Assembly (NCBI GenBank): GCA_002733205.1
Contig: NVUW01000001.1
Coordinates: forward strand, 558,001 to 622,000
Length of the DNA stretch: 64,000 nucleotides
Source: Thalassobium sp.
GTDB taxonomy: Bacteria; Pseudomonadota; Gammaproteobacteria; Pseudomonadales; Oceanobacteraceae
Direction of reading: 5' to 3'
Shown one piece after another: positions 17,183 to 26,026 of this stretch. Numbering within the stretch: position 1 is the first letter of the stretch; each line of letters starts with the position of its first letter. The position numbers and the translations under genes were made by a program. The notes under the pieces are model-generated. The model ran no database searches. It was not told the origin of the DNA and saw nothing but the letters and a program-made list of their open reading frames with translations.

Positions 17183-18199
17183 TCAGCGTAAGGTGGCGGA
17201 TTTATCCCAGGACACCATGCGCTGCAGCAGCAACATCATGCGGTCAAGGGCGAAGCCGATTAAGCCGATGGTAATAACCGCGACCATAATTCGGCCGAGG
17301 GAATTTGAGCTGCCGTTCTGGAATTCGTCCCAGACGAATTTTCCAAGACCGGGGTTTTGTGCCAGCATTTCCGCAGCAATCAGCACCATCCAGGCGATAC
17401 TCAGCGACAGACGAAGACCGGTAAACATCATCGGAATAGCGGCAGGTAACACAATTTTCCGTACATGAGTCAGCCAGCTTAAACGCAGCACCTGACTGAC
17501 ATTTTTTAGGTCCTGAGAAATAGAGGCGACGCCCACGGCGGTATTAATAACGGTTGGCCACAGGCAGCAGAGCATGACGGTAATCATGGAAGTGACAAAT
17601 GACTTTGCCACGAGCGGGTCATCGCTGACATAGACAGCACTGACCACCATAGTGACCAGCGGCAGCCAGGCCAGAGGCGATACCGGTTTGAAAATCTGAA
17701 TCACCGGATTAAATGCCGAGTACAGGTCGGCACTTAAACCAATAACAATACCCAGCGGAATGGCGATCAGTGAGGCAATCAGAAAACCGCTCAGAACCGT
17801 AATCAGGCTGGTACCAATCTGATCGACGTAGGTTGGCTTGCCGGTATAGTCGCGGATTTTGACGATATAGTCCGGGTCCTGTGCCAGACGCCGGGCATTA
17901 CGTTCATCCTGGCGCTGGTAAAAAGCGGCTGCTTTTTCACGCTCTGTAATATGTTCGCTGATCAGGGTTTTACTCTGGATCAGTACATCGGCAGGTCCGG
18001 GGAATTTTCCCAGCGAGGTGTTAATGCTTGATGCGGCCGCATGCCAGATCATTAAAAACACCAGAATCCCTGCCAGAGGAATGCCGATGGCTTTGGCAAT
18101 AATGCTCAGATTCTGGCTGCGGTTTTCTCCCTGAGCGGCTTTAATCATCGGTTCCAGCCAGCTTATTTTGCTTAGTGTTTGGGTCAGGGCAATGCTCAT
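17183..18199 (-). CDS. nrtB: Nitrate ABC transporter permease
   Basis: 338-residue inner-membrane permease of the binding-protein-dependent type (NrtB/NasE). It has an N-terminal hydrophobic segment near residues 33-52, a linker of about 70 residues, then the five-to-six-helix BPD domain with the coupling-helix motif FKPVSPLAWLPLVTMV and the following region AAIPMMFTGLRLSLSIAW. It should form a homodimer with two copies of the ATPase and receive nitrate from NrtA. AGGAG stands just before the ATG. It lies about 90 bases after nrtA, with a hairpin in the gap. Confidence 0.93.
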   Translation of the reverse strand: MSIALTQTLSKISWLEPMIKAAQGENRSQNLSIIAKAIGIPLAGILVFLMIWHAAASSINTSLGKFPGPADVLIQSKTLISEHITEREKAAAFYQRQDERNARRLAQDPDYIVKIRDYTGKPTYVDQIGTSLITVLSGFLIASLIAIPLGIVIGLSADLYSAFNPVIQIFKPVSPLAWLPLVTMVVSAVYVSDDPLVAKSFVTSMITVMLCCLWPTVINTAVGVASISQDLKNVSQVLRLSWLTHVRKIVLPAAIPMMFTGLRLSLSIAWMVLIAAEMLAQNPGLGKFVWDEFQNGSSNSLGRIMVAVITIGLIGFALDRMMLLLQRMVSWDKSATLR

Positions 18200-18257
18200 A
18201 GGATCTCCTTGACGGATTCAGTTGACTGCACAATGTCGATGAATGTGTGATGATTGT

Positions 18258-18277
18258 CCGGCTGTTTTAACAGCCGG
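18258..18277. repeat. Intercistronic hairpin between nrtA and nrtB
   Basis: Perfect 9-bp stem CCGGCTGTT/AACAGCCGG with a two-base centre and no U-run. Such hairpins after a binding-protein gene commonly stabilise the upstream message and so raise binding protein over permease. Confidence 0.65.
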
Positions 18278-18290
18278 CTTATTCCCTGTG

Positions 18291-19688
18291 TTACAGCTTT
18301 TGCTCACCTTTCAGGCCGATAGCAAGCTTCTGCAGGTAAGCATTCGGTTGCTGACCGTCATAGGTGATGTTGTCGATAAATTCGCTTTGAGGAGCACGGA
18401 AGCCGCTTTCATTGCTGAAGTCAGGGAAGTCTTTGGCATTGGCTTTACCCTCAGCTATTAAAGCTTTGGCGGCTTCGGCATAGATATCCGGGCGATACAC
18501 TTTTTTCGCGATGTCTTTGTACCAGTCATCCGGTTTAGCTTCGGCAATCTGTCCCCAGCGGCGCATCTGTGTCAGATACCAGATGGCATCGGAGTAATAC
18601 GGGTAGGTGGCGTTGTAGCGGAAAAAGACATTGAAATCCGGTACAGAGCGCTTATCGCCTTTTTCATATTCGAAAGTACCGGTCATGGAGTTAGCAATCA
18701 CTTTGTAATCGGCGCCTACATACTGTGGCTTGGCCAGAATTTTTACCGCCTCCTCGCGGTTGGCATTATTATTTTCATCAAGCCAGGCGGCAGCACGGAT
18801 CAGTGCTTTGACCACACGCTTGTGAGTGTTCGGATATTTTTCTGCCCAGGTTTTGCTGACGCCAAATACTTTTTCCGGATTGTTTTTCCAGATTTCGTAG
18901 TCGGTAATCACCGGAACACCAATGCCTTTAAAGACGGCCTGCTGGTTCCAGGGTTCGCCTACGCAATAACCATAAATCGTACCGGCTTCCATCGTTGCCG
19001 GCATTTGTGGTGGCGGTGTCACCGAAAGCAGGGCATCAGCATTCAGCTGGCCGGAGGTATCACCTTTTTCCGGAGCGTAATAACCCGGGTTAATACCGCC
19101 GGCCGCCAGCCAGTAGCGTAATTCGTAGTTGTGGGTGGATACCGGAAAAACCATGCCCATATTAAATGGCTTACCCTGGGCTTTGTATTTTTCTATAACG
19201 GGTTTCAGGTAATCGGCTTTAATCGGGTGTACGGGTTTCCCTTCAGCATCCTTGGGGATAAAGGGTTTCATTTGCTGCCAGACATCATTGGAAACGGTAA
19301 TGGCGTTACCGTTTAAATCCATACTGAAGGCGGTAATGATATCGGCTTTGGTGCCAAACCCGATGGTTGCGCCCAATGGCTGGCCCGCCAGCATATGAGC
19401 GCCATCCAGCTGGCCATCAATCACGCGGTCGAGTAATACTTTCCAGTTTGCCTGAGCTTCGAGGGTGACATACAAGCCTTCGTCCTCAAAGAACCCCTTT
19501 TCATAGGCAATAGCCAGCGGTGCCATATCGGTTAATTTAATAAAACCGAATTTAAGCTCTTCTTTTTCCGGATAATCATCAGCATGACTGAGTGGTATCG
19601 ATAATGCCGATAAACCACTGGCCAGACCCACGGTCAGAATCAATGCACTTTTTATCAGTGTGCGGCGCAGAGTGTTCAGTCCTTGCAT
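18291..19688 (-). CDS. nrtA: Nitrate ABC transporter substrate-binding protein
   Basis: 465 residues of the CmpA/NrtA family, which bind nitrate, nitrite or bicarbonate. The N-terminus has a twin-arginine pair (LRRTLIK) before a hydrophobic stretch, consistent with Tat export as known for NrtA. The mature domain begins near [21 protein letters not shown], and the ligand-site region includes [11 protein letters not shown] and YCVGEPWN. The frame opens at a TTG at 19712, but that lies inside the leader terminator's U-tract. The ATG at 19688 with AGGGGA upstream is the real start. It is the first gene of a five-gene operon controlled by a sigma-54 element and an ANTAR-type attenuator. Confidence 0.93.
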   Translation of the reverse strand: MQGLNTLRRTLIKSALILTVGLASGLSALSIPLSHADDYPEKEELKFGFIKLTDMAPLAIAYEKGFFEDEGLYVTLEAQANWKVLLDRVIDGQLDGAHMLAGQPLGATIGFGTKADIITAFSMDLNGNAITVSNDVWQQMKPFIPKDAEGKPVHPIKADYLKPVIEKYKAQGKPFNMGMVFPVSTHNYELRYWLAAGGINPGYYAPEKGDTSGQLNADALLSVTPPPQMPATMEAGTIYGYCVGEPWNQQAVFKGIGVPVITDYEIWKNNPEKVFGVSKTWAEKYPNTHKRVVKALIRAAAWLDENNNANREEAVKILAKPQYVGADYKVIANSMTGTFEYEKGDKRSVPDFNVFFRYNATYPYYSDAIWYLTQMRRWGQIAEAKPDDWYKDIAKKVYRPDIYAEAAKALIAEGKANAKDFPDFSNESGFRAPQSEFIDNITYDGQQPNAYLQKLAIGLKGEQKL

Positions 19689-19710
19689 GGTCTTCCCCTT
19701 TCTTGGCAAC

Positions 19711-19749
19711 AAAAAAAAGGCGCTACAACGGTTTCCCGTTGTAAGCGCC
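19711..19749 (-). terminator. Intrinsic terminator in the nrtA leader (attenuator)
   Basis: Minus strand: GGCGCTTACAACGG pairs with CCGTTGTAGCGCC (one bulge), followed by eight U. It ends 22 bases before the nrtA ATG and lies downstream of the ANTAR hairpin. It closely parallels the nasA leader terminator, which also begins GGCGCT. Confidence 0.9.
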
Positions 19750-19766
19750 TTTGCTGTTAAAATGTG

Positions 19767-19800
19767 TCAGTACGGTTACCCGCCATTGGGTATGTACTGA
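19767..19800 (-). promoter_or_regulatory. ANTAR-type hexaloop hairpin in the nrtA leader
   Basis: Minus strand: outer 7-bp stem TCAGTAC/GTACTGA, a small internal loop, then the 5-bp stem TACCC/GGGTA closing hexaloop AATGGC with A at position 1 and G at position 4. It begins about 12 bases after the predicted transcript start and precedes the leader terminator. This is the layout described for the Klebsiella nasF leader recognised by NasR. Confidence 0.85.
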
Positions 19801-19822
19801 ATAAGAAATTCAGAATGAGTAT

Positions 19823-19839
19823 TGCCAGAAGCGTGCCAG
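19823..19839 (-). promoter_or_regulatory. Sigma-54 promoter of the nrtABD operon
   Basis: Minus strand CTGGCACGCTTCTGGCA: full -24 element TGGCACG and -12 element TGGCA, with GG and GC ten bases apart. The predicted start near 19812 is just upstream of the ANTAR hairpin. Confidence 0.8.
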
Positions 19840-19870
19840 AGTTTTTGGATAATGTCCGTCTATGGCATTT

Positions 19871-19892
19871 TTAGCGCATTTAAATCCGCTAA
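19871..19892. promoter_or_regulatory. 22-bp near-perfect palindrome upstream of the nrtA sigma-54 promoter
   Basis: TTAGCG and CGCTAA flank the central palindrome ATTTAAAT; 20 of 22 positions are symmetric. It is centred near -70 from the predicted start, a usual enhancer position. It is not an obvious NtrC consensus, so the binding protein is unknown. Confidence 0.45.
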
Positions 19893-19953
19893 CTTCCTGT
19901 TTTTATTTGGGTTGTAACTAACCGCAAGGTGTTTAAAACCGGCTGTCAGGAAT

Positions 19954-19992
19954 AAAAAAAATCCCTGCGTTGTTACGGCAGGGATTTTTTTT
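19954..19992. terminator. Bidirectional intrinsic terminator after nasR
   Basis: Stem ATCCCTGC/GCAGGGAT with runs of eight A before and eight T after, 61 bases beyond the nasR stop. It separates nasR from the nrt operon, so nasR is its own transcription unit. Confidence 0.92.
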
Positions 19993-20052
19993 GCTCTGCT
20001 GAAGAGCAGGTTATGCGCTGGTGCTGCGACTTAGTGCAGTGCACAACCTGAT

Positions 20053-21339
20053 TTAAAGAAGCTCGGTCATGCTTAATAAACCGGCAGCAACATCCACCAG
20101 ACGGCGGTTCTGATTCATCGCCATACTGCGTAATAACGCATAGGCTTCCTGTTCGCTCATCTGGCGGCGCTGAATCAGTTCACGTTTCGCGCGGTCAATC
20201 AGTTTGCGCTCATGCAGTTCTGTACGGGCGGCATCCAGTTCATCATTCAGGCTTTTTAAGCGTTGGCCCTGAGCTTCGATTAATTCGACCACCGGCTTAC
20301 TGACGTTATGCACCATATCGTCATCAGGGCCGCTGAGAGCATGGTCTGACTCATGCCCGGCGGACTGTGAATGGCTGACGTACAGAGCAAACGAAGGAAC
20401 ATCGTCGAAGGCTCCGCGTTGCAGGTCATGGCCTTGTTGGTCGGGACTTGATGCGGCTTCACGTACGGCCAGAATGCGTTGCTGACTGTGGGACAGCAGC
20501 TGGGTTTCCAGTATTTCTTCGACATATTTGATCGCATCCAGCCGTTCAGAGCAGCAGATAAACCAGCGCACATCATAATCGGCGGCTGCCAGAGACTGCG
20601 GGCCGGCGGTCAGGGCCAGACGTCGCAGGCGTTCAAATTCGAGCTGAAATTCACCGCGCTGAACCTGTTCCCAGGCGCTCAGAGCTTCGTCACTGGCGTA
20701 ATCGCTGAAAATATGGAAACAGCGATCCTGACGGTCGATTAACTGTGTCAGGCGCTGGCGCAGTCCGGGGTCAAATTCGTGCGCAGAAAATCCGGCAGCA
20801 CCACAGGCGCGCTCCTGTCCGGCCAGCTCTTTGCCCTGCATTAAATTAAACATGGCGACGAGAATGCGCGCGGTGATTTCATCGGCCGCGTTGCCAGCGG
20901 CCTCGAACACCACAGCCAGCAAGCTCTGAATCATTTCGGAATAGGCTTTAATAGCAACGGTGGTGTTGAATTTCAGCTGTTCAACATCCTGCCGCAGTTG
21001 TGGCAATCGTTCGAGACTGTGCAGGGCATAACCCAGACGGCGAAACCAGCGTGCGGGAAAAGCATGCTGCCCGTGCTCTGGCAGTAAGTTGGCCAGGGCT
21101 TTATGAAACAGTGCCAGCTGCTCATTGCTGCTGTGCCACTGCTGTTGCAGTTCCTGCTGGCAGCGCAGGCCGGCACTGCCGAGAAAGCGGTTGGACAATC
21201 CGCGTTCGTACTGCAGCTGATGCAACAGATTGCTGATGGCAATCACCAGCTGGCCGGTGCGGGCAAATTGCTCAAGCTCCTGTATTTCCTGTTGCTGACC
21301 AAGGTTCAGAAAATAGGCAACGCTGTGAAGATCCTGCAC
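20053..21339 (-). CDS. nasR: NasR-type nitrate-responsive antiterminator (NIT and ANTAR domains)
   Basis: 428-residue soluble regulator. Residues about 30-270 form the helical NIT nitrate/nitrite-sensing domain (LLHQLQYERGLSNRFLGS near 38). The C-terminal 70 residues are an ANTAR RNA-binding domain (coiled lead-in, then LIDRAKRELIQRRQMSEQEAY and AYALLRSMAMNQNRRLVDVA). In Klebsiella, NasR binds a hexaloop hairpin in the nasF leader when nitrate is present and prevents termination. Three such hairpins occur in this window upstream of nasA, nrtA and nirB. The start is GTG with AAGGA about ten bases upstream. It is monocistronic, with a strong terminator downstream. Assignment is confident because both domains and the RNA targets are visible. 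Confidence 0.93.
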   Translation of the reverse strand: MQDLHSVAYFLNLGQQQEIQELEQFARTGQLVIAISNLLHQLQYERGLSNRFLGSAGLRCQQELQQQWHSSNEQLALFHKALANLLPEHGQHAFPARWFRRLGYALHSLERLPQLRQDVEQLKFNTTVAIKAYSEMIQSLLAVVFEAAGNAADEITARILVAMFNLMQGKELAGQERACGAAGFSAHEFDPGLRQRLTQLIDRQDRCFHIFSDYASDEALSAWEQVQRGEFQLEFERLRRLALTAGPQSLAAADYDVRWFICCSERLDAIKYVEEILETQLLSHSQQRILAVREAASSPDQQGHDLQRGAFDDVPSFALYVSHSQSAGHESDHALSGPDDDMVHNVSKPVVELIEAQGQRLKSLNDELDAARTELHERKLIDRAKRELIQRRQMSEQEAYALLRSMAMNQNRRLVDVAAGLLSMTELL

Positions 21340-21640
21340 GGAAATGAATCCTTCTTTGCAAATAAATAAGGGCTTTGCTCAGCGTTGGTGCAAAATGAAT
21401 ACCAGCTGTTAAATATTGTTTAATAAAAAGGAGCAGTTAACGGTTGTGCAGTCGTTGATCAGATTAACGTTGTGTTATCGGCTTTGTGGACAGGAATAAA
21501 TGTTTAAACCCGATAGTGTGAAGGGCTGACGTCGGTTGGTTGCGCAGTAAAGCGGCAGAGCGATATAAAATCGCTCTGTTCTGGTGCAAAAGCTGCCAGT
21601 GGCTATGGCCGCCTGTTTAATTAGTGTTACAGGGCGTGGT
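21340..21640. other. Intergenic region between di-haem lipoprotein and nasR
   Basis: Contains a perfect 9-bp hairpin CAGAGCGAT/ATCGCTCTG at 21556-21578 without a U-run and a degenerate copy of the dispersed palindrome at 21611-21635, both at the 3' end of the lipoprotein gene. The nasR promoter must lie here but I do not see a clear -35/-10 pair. Confidence 0.5.
21611..21635. repeat. Dispersed palindrome, copy 1 (degenerate)
   Basis: GCCTGTT-TAATTAGTGTT-ACAGGGC resembles the element found at 29743, 56274 and 56820. It keeps the loop TAATTAGTGTT but has an imperfect stem. It lies beside the stop codon of the second di-haem lipoprotein gene. Confidence 0.6.
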
Positions 21641-22777
21641 TCAGCCGCTGGCACAGTCCTGCGCGGGCAGGGTATTAATCCAGGCGCGTATTAAAGCCAC
21701 GGCGTCGTCATCGGCGACACTGCGCCCTATCGGCGGCATGCGGTCGGCTGCACCGTTTAATTCCATGCGCAGAGGCAGGCTGGATTCATCACCACGGCCG
21801 GGCCAGATATCAAAACCACCACCACGCCAGCCATGGGCTGAGTTACAGACGCCGTGGGTGTAGTCGATAGCGCTGCGCCAGTATTCCAGCCTTAAGCCGG
21901 AAAGAGCGGCGGCGCCGTTATCGTTGTGGCAGTGCGCGCAGTTAATATCCAGATAAGCTTTGGCGCGTTGTTGCAGCGGTGCCGATGTATCGCGCCAGTC
22001 AGGGGCATAAGAATGCTCGCCCGCAGGTAAGGTAATAATGCCCAGCGACTGCCAGTATTGCAGTTGATTAATGGCCTGGCCGTTGACCTCAATGGTCTGG
22101 TTCAGGTGGCGGATCTTCGGGCCTATCGGGACAAAGCTGAGCTGTTCATTGATTTTAACCTGATGGCATTGCTGGCAGCGCAACAGAGAAGGAGACTCAT
22201 AGGTCAGATTCAGCATTTCACCGTTATGGCTGAAGCTAACAGGGGTCTGACTTCCGGATATTGCCAGGCGGGCATCATCAATACTGCTATCCCAGACATA
22301 AGGAATAAAAATCCAGCCATTGCTGCGTTTGACCAGCAGGCGGACTTCCATAATCTCTTCTGCGCTGTCAGCGGTGCTTTCTGTGGGCATAGCAAAGACT
22401 TTGACGATGACACTGCCGGTTGGAAAGTCGAGTGTATCCTGTTGCTGGTAGCCAAGCTGAGTACCTTGCGGCAGAAAAAAATAACGGTATTTACGCGCAT
22501 GATCGGTAAATAATTCACTGCCCAATTTATAATAAATACCGCCATTGCTGTTTTTAATATCGGAGGGTAACCCTTTAAACAGACCATATTGCGATAATAA
22601 AGGACAGCGTGTTTGTTGCAGGGCGTGCCAGTTAATCTCGCTGCCGGAATGGTCGCAGAGCGGGTCCGCGGAAAGAGCAGGGATATTATTTTCGTCCGCG
22701 CTACCGGCTCCGCAACTGCTCAGTAATAACAGTAAAAAAAGGGCGCCGAGGCGCCCGCTGATGACCGTTAATCGCAC
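21641..22777 (-). CDS. Di-haem c-type cytochrome-like lipoprotein, second paralog
   Basis: 378 residues. The signal sequence ends in the lipobox-like LLLLLSSCG (cysteine near residue 22), so it is a probable lipoprotein outside the inner membrane. Two haem c motifs, CQQCH near residue 205 and CAHCH near 285, lie in regions matching those of its upstream paralog (ESPSLLRCQQCHQ, YLDINCAHCHND). It ends with the shared pattern MPPIGR...ALIRAWINTL. It belongs to the family recorded as TIGR03806, whose function is unknown. The start is a GTG that overlaps the stop of the upstream paralog. Codons 8-15 contain an intrinsic terminator, so expression is probably lower or conditional. Confidence 0.82.
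   Translation of the reverse strand: MRLTVISGRLGALFLLLLLSSCGAGSADENNIPALSADPLCDHSGSEINWHALQQTRCPLLSQYGLFKGLPSDIKNSNGGIYYKLGSELFTDHARKYRYFFLPQGTQLGYQQQDTLDFPTGSVIVKVFAMPTESTADSAEEIMEVRLLVKRSNGWIFIPYVWDSSIDDARLAISGSQTPVSFSHNGEMLNLTYESPSLLRCQQCHQVKINEQLSFVPIGPKIRHLNQTIEVNGQAINQLQYWQSLGIITLPAGEHSYAPDWRDTSAPLQQRAKAYLDINCAHCHNDNGAAALSGLRLEYWRSAIDYTHGVCNSAHGWRGGGFDIWPGRGDESSLPLRMELNGAADRMPPIGRSVADDDAVALIRAWINTLPAQDCASG
22734..22756 (-). terminator. Intrinsic terminator embedded in codons 8-15 of the second di-haem gene
   Basis: Minus strand: a GC-only 6-bp stem GGGCGC/GCGCCC with loop CTCG, followed by seven U. It lies just after the stop codon of the first di-haem gene and inside the signal-peptide coding region of the next. 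Translation of the second gene, or a factor, would be needed to pass it. Confidence 0.75.
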
Positions 22778-23973
22778 AATGCCGGGTCCAGGCTGTCAAT
22801 CCAGGCTTTGATCAGTGCCGTGCTTTCTTTATGAATAACCGCGCGTCCCAGAGGTGGCATAATTTTACCGGCCTGAGTGGTGTTCATACGGTTATACATC
22901 AGCGACTGGGAAGCATCGCCCGGCACAATGATTTTTGTAGAGCCTTCACTGGCACCGGAAACCGGTACGGCACAGGCACCATGATGGCCTTCGTTACCTG
23001 CCCACTGTGTGTTGTAGTCAGCACGGAAAGCCGTATTGCTGGCCTGGCCTTCGGTACGGTGACAATGGCCGCAGTTAATATCCATCCAGGATTTTGCGGT
23101 TGCGGTCAGCTGTTCTGGTGTTCCACTGTATTCACCCAGAGAGGTGTCGTCGCTGAACGCAGCAGCGCGCGGAATGCTGCTGTTTTCGTCAGGAAGACCA
23201 GTGAGCATATTTTCGGCGACCCATTTATTTAACTGATTTTCCAGGCCCTGACCAAAGTCATAATCGGAATTCAGATAGCGCGCTTTGGGGCCGATTGGGG
23301 CGAAATAAGCCGGGGTCGGGTCAACGCCGTTTACGGCATCGTGATCGCCATTAGGATTAAACTGATGGCAGTTGGTACAGGAATTCTGATTTGGCACGCC
23401 ATAATTAAACGACAGGGTATCTTCACCGTGTTTCAGGTTATTAATGGCCACAACCTCGCCGGTTTTATCCCAGACGGCTTCGGTCTCTGCTTCATTCCAT
23501 ACATAAGGCCGCGCAACCCATCCACCGGCTTTTTTAATCAGCAGCCGGGTTTCGATGATTTTTTCTTTCTCTACACCACGATCGGCTGTATCTGCGGGCA
23601 TGGTAAAGGTTTTGGAGATAACGGTGCCTACCGGAAAATCAAACACTTCGGTGGCGGAGTAGGTGGCTGTTTTTCCTTCCGGAATAAAGACAAAACGATA
23701 TTTGGACGCGTAGTCGGTGAATAATGGCGCTGAGAGTGTGTAGGGTAAACTGCGGGCGCTGGCGTTTTGCGTCGGATCGCAGGGATTGCTGAATAATTGA
23801 TACTCGGCCAGAGTCGCGGCATCGGCCTGCAGGACTTTTTCCCAGTTAACGTTTTTTTCAGATGAAACACAGAGGGATGAAGAGCCATTGTCAGTGTCGC
23901 TGCTGCTTTCACCACCACAGGCGCTGAGCAATGCAGCCGCTGAGATTATCGCCAGAGAATGGATATATTTCAT
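22768..23973 (-). CDS. Di-haem c-type cytochrome-like lipoprotein, first paralog
   Basis: 401 residues from the ATG at 23973 (a TTG-initiated longer frame is unlikely). Signal peptide with lipobox LLSACGG, cysteine near residue 18, then a Ser/Asp-rich linker. Two CxxCH haem motifs, CTNCH near 210 and CGHCH near 306, with MPPLGR near the end. The middle (YRFVFIPEGKTATYS, FDFPVGTVISKTFTMP) is a conserved beta-rich part of family TIGR03806. These occur next to TIGR03805 beta-helix proteins, as here, where the beta-helix gene is 57 bases upstream. The likely place is the periplasm or outer membrane; the redox role is unknown. Confidence 0.88.
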   Translation of the reverse strand: MKYIHSLAIISAAALLSACGGESSSDTDNGSSSLCVSSEKNVNWEKVLQADAATLAEYQLFSNPCDPTQNASARSLPYTLSAPLFTDYASKYRFVFIPEGKTATYSATEVFDFPVGTVISKTFTMPADTADRGVEKEKIIETRLLIKKAGGWVARPYVWNEAETEAVWDKTGEVVAINNLKHGEDTLSFNYGVPNQNSCTNCHQFNPNGDHDAVNGVDPTPAYFAPIGPKARYLNSDYDFGQGLENQLNKWVAENMLTGLPDENSSIPRAAAFSDDTSLGEYSGTPEQLTATAKSWMDINCGHCHRTEGQASNTAFRADYNTQWAGNEGHHGACAVPVSGASEGSTKIIVPGDASQSLMYNRMNTTQAGKIMPPLGRAVIHKESTALIKAWIDSLDPALCD

Positions 23974-24030
23974 AAATTTAATCCGCAATACAAACTTGGA
24001 TAAACTGGGGGCCAATGGCCCCCGTGGTGA

Positions 24031-25773
24031 TTACAGGGCGCAGGACGGATTGCTGGAATCGTCAGCGCTGCAACCAAAGGTTTGAGCATTAAAAGTAACG
24101 GTCGCGGCTGTGCCTTCAAAACCTGATGCGCAGTTCATCACACCATCCGGGTCCGCCATAATGGCTCCCGCAAGGCTGAGGTTACCACTGAGCTGTTCCA
24201 GTTTGGTAAGCGGTGAGCCATCGGCAAAAGTGCCGAGTTGTGCGGTTGTTTCGTATACGGAAGCCGCAAACAAATCCACGCCATCAATGCCGTTATCGGA
24301 CTGACACAAACCACCATCGGTTGCATACGGGGCAAATTTACTCAGATCAATTGCCGTGTAATCAGGAGCGTTGGGGATATTGGCTTTTACTGCCGCCGCT
24401 ACCTGATTAATGCCACCGGCAATAGCTTGCATAATGCTTTCACCGTCTCCGCCCGGGTTTGGCGTATTGGCTAGTAATTCACCCACACCATCATAAAGAA
24501 TATGCGGCACGGTGGTTTTACCGCTGGCGACATCCGGCTGCATGGTATGGAATGCGGTATAGCCGTCGATCAGATCCTGAATCAGTTCACCCTGAGGATT
24601 ATTCAGTGCAGCGGCCAGGCTGATGGTGTTGTTATGAATGTTGATGTTGCGCACGAACGGCGACCAGCCATCCATAAAGACTTCGGCATACGGATGGATA
24701 TCGCCGTAGCTCATGACTTCACCACCAACATCCTGATCCGGAACAGCAGCGACTTTGTCATCCGGCAGCATGTAGGAGGTCACCGCAATCGCCGTGGTCT
24801 GATGGTCTTTGATGATGTTGTTGTAAATCTCAACATCGGACGTCGACAGCACGATCACGCCGGTGCCCGGTGGCACGATATGAACACCACCGGCAAAGGT
24901 GCCGACTTTGGCGAAGTTAGGCGCGTTGTTGGCTTCAACGTTGTTATCAAAAACCCGTACGCCGGAACCGTATTTGCCGTTACCGATTGGCAGGTCAAAA
25001 ATCAGGATGCCGCCGGTGTTGCCGGTGGCGGTGTTGCCATACACGTCCGCTTCGGTGCTGTTTTCGATTTCGATACCGGCAACGTTTTTCTCGGCGATGT
25101 TATTACGCACAACGATTTTATCGGATTGGCCAACGTAGATACCGGCATCGGCTGAGCCTTTCACATAACAGTCTTCAATCAGCACGTTGCTGGTCTGTAC
25201 CGGGTACAGACCGTAGGCACCGTTGGTTGATTGGTAATCGGTTTCCCACACAGTCGCCATACGGCGCATGATCACGCCATCGGATTTGGTCACTTTAAGA
25301 GCGTTGTTATTGGATTCGTAGATGGCGAAATCTTCGAAAATAAGATGATCGGTATTGTTGATCAGGAAACCATCGGAAGCAGCACCACTGGCGTCAATAA
25401 TGGTTTTTTCCATGCCAGCACCTTTAAAGGTGAGGTTGGAAACCGGAATGTTATCAACCAGGCCATTAAAGTCGATGGTGCTGGTGAAGGCGTAGCGGCC
25501 CTGAGGCAATACAAAGGTGTCACCGGTTTCAGCTCCGGCCAGTGCTTCGATCAGCTCATCCTGAACGTTACTGTCAGTCAGGTCATTGGCTGAACCGATA
25601 CAGATCACCCGCGCCCCGGCGGTGCTGCTGTCGGTACAGTTAAATACTTTTTTCAGGCCCGTGTTACTGCTGCTTTTATTATCGCTGCCGCCACAGGCAG
25701 TCAGGCCAATGGCCGCAATCGCCATGGCCAGCGCCAGCCGTTTCTGGCCGCGAGGGGAGTGTGCTTTCTGCAT
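24031..25773 (-). CDS. Parallel beta-helix repeat lipoprotein paired with di-haem proteins
   Basis: 580 residues. Signal peptide with lipobox IGLTACGG (cysteine near 27). Residues about 60-330 hold many short right-handed beta-helix turns rich in N and D (LIINNTDH-type, VRNNIAEKNVAGIEIENS, VYGNTATGNTGGILIFD), as in carbohydrate-active and surface proteins. A less repetitive C-terminal third ends with a cysteine-containing segment (TFGCSADDSSNPSCAL). It matches family TIGR03805, known to occur beside TIGR03806. No catalytic residues can be named. It is first in the operon, transcribed from a 435-bp region that separates it from the AraC regulator gene on the same strand. Confidence 0.87.
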   Translation of the reverse strand: MQKAHSPRGQKRLALAMAIAAIGLTACGGSDNKSSSNTGLKKVFNCTDSSTAGARVICIGSANDLTDSNVQDELIEALAGAETGDTFVLPQGRYAFTSTIDFNGLVDNIPVSNLTFKGAGMEKTIIDASGAASDGFLINNTDHLIFEDFAIYESNNNALKVTKSDGVIMRRMATVWETDYQSTNGAYGLYPVQTSNVLIEDCYVKGSADAGIYVGQSDKIVVRNNIAEKNVAGIEIENSTEADVYGNTATGNTGGILIFDLPIGNGKYGSGVRVFDNNVEANNAPNFAKVGTFAGGVHIVPPGTGVIVLSTSDVEIYNNIIKDHQTTAIAVTSYMLPDDKVAAVPDQDVGGEVMSYGDIHPYAEVFMDGWSPFVRNINIHNNTISLAAALNNPQGELIQDLIDGYTAFHTMQPDVASGKTTVPHILYDGVGELLANTPNPGGDGESIMQAIAGGINQVAAAVKANIPNAPDYTAIDLSKFAPYATDGGLCQSDNGIDGVDLFAASVYETTAQLGTFADGSPLTKLEQLSGNLSLAGAIMADPDGVMNCASGFEGTAATVTFNAQTFGCSADDSSNPSCAL

Positions 25774-26026
25774 GATGAATACCTTATTGTTTTATTATGC
25801 GCCCGGATTCCTTCCCTGAGCGTTAGGTCGGTAGCTTCCCAGCCGCATTCATCAAAGCGAAAGGTGCTTAAGGGGTAAAAGCAAATCGTGCTGCAATCTC
25901 TGGAAGCGGCTGTGCATTTTCTGAAAAGCCTGTATTTATAAGGCCTGGCGCGCAGTAACAGACCGCTGAAAAGTGACTGTGCAAAAAGTAAAACGCAGGA
26001 TATGCACAGTTGGCGGTATGGTTTTT

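Noticed and set aside
19688..19712. Longer NrtA start at TTG 19712
   Set aside because: That codon falls in the U-tract of the leader terminator; the ATG at 19688 has a ribosome site and gives a proper export signal.
24502..25155. 217-codon plus-strand frame opposite the beta-helix gene
   Set aside because: Antisense to repeated Asn/Asp codons of the beta-helix, which produce long open frames by composition alone.
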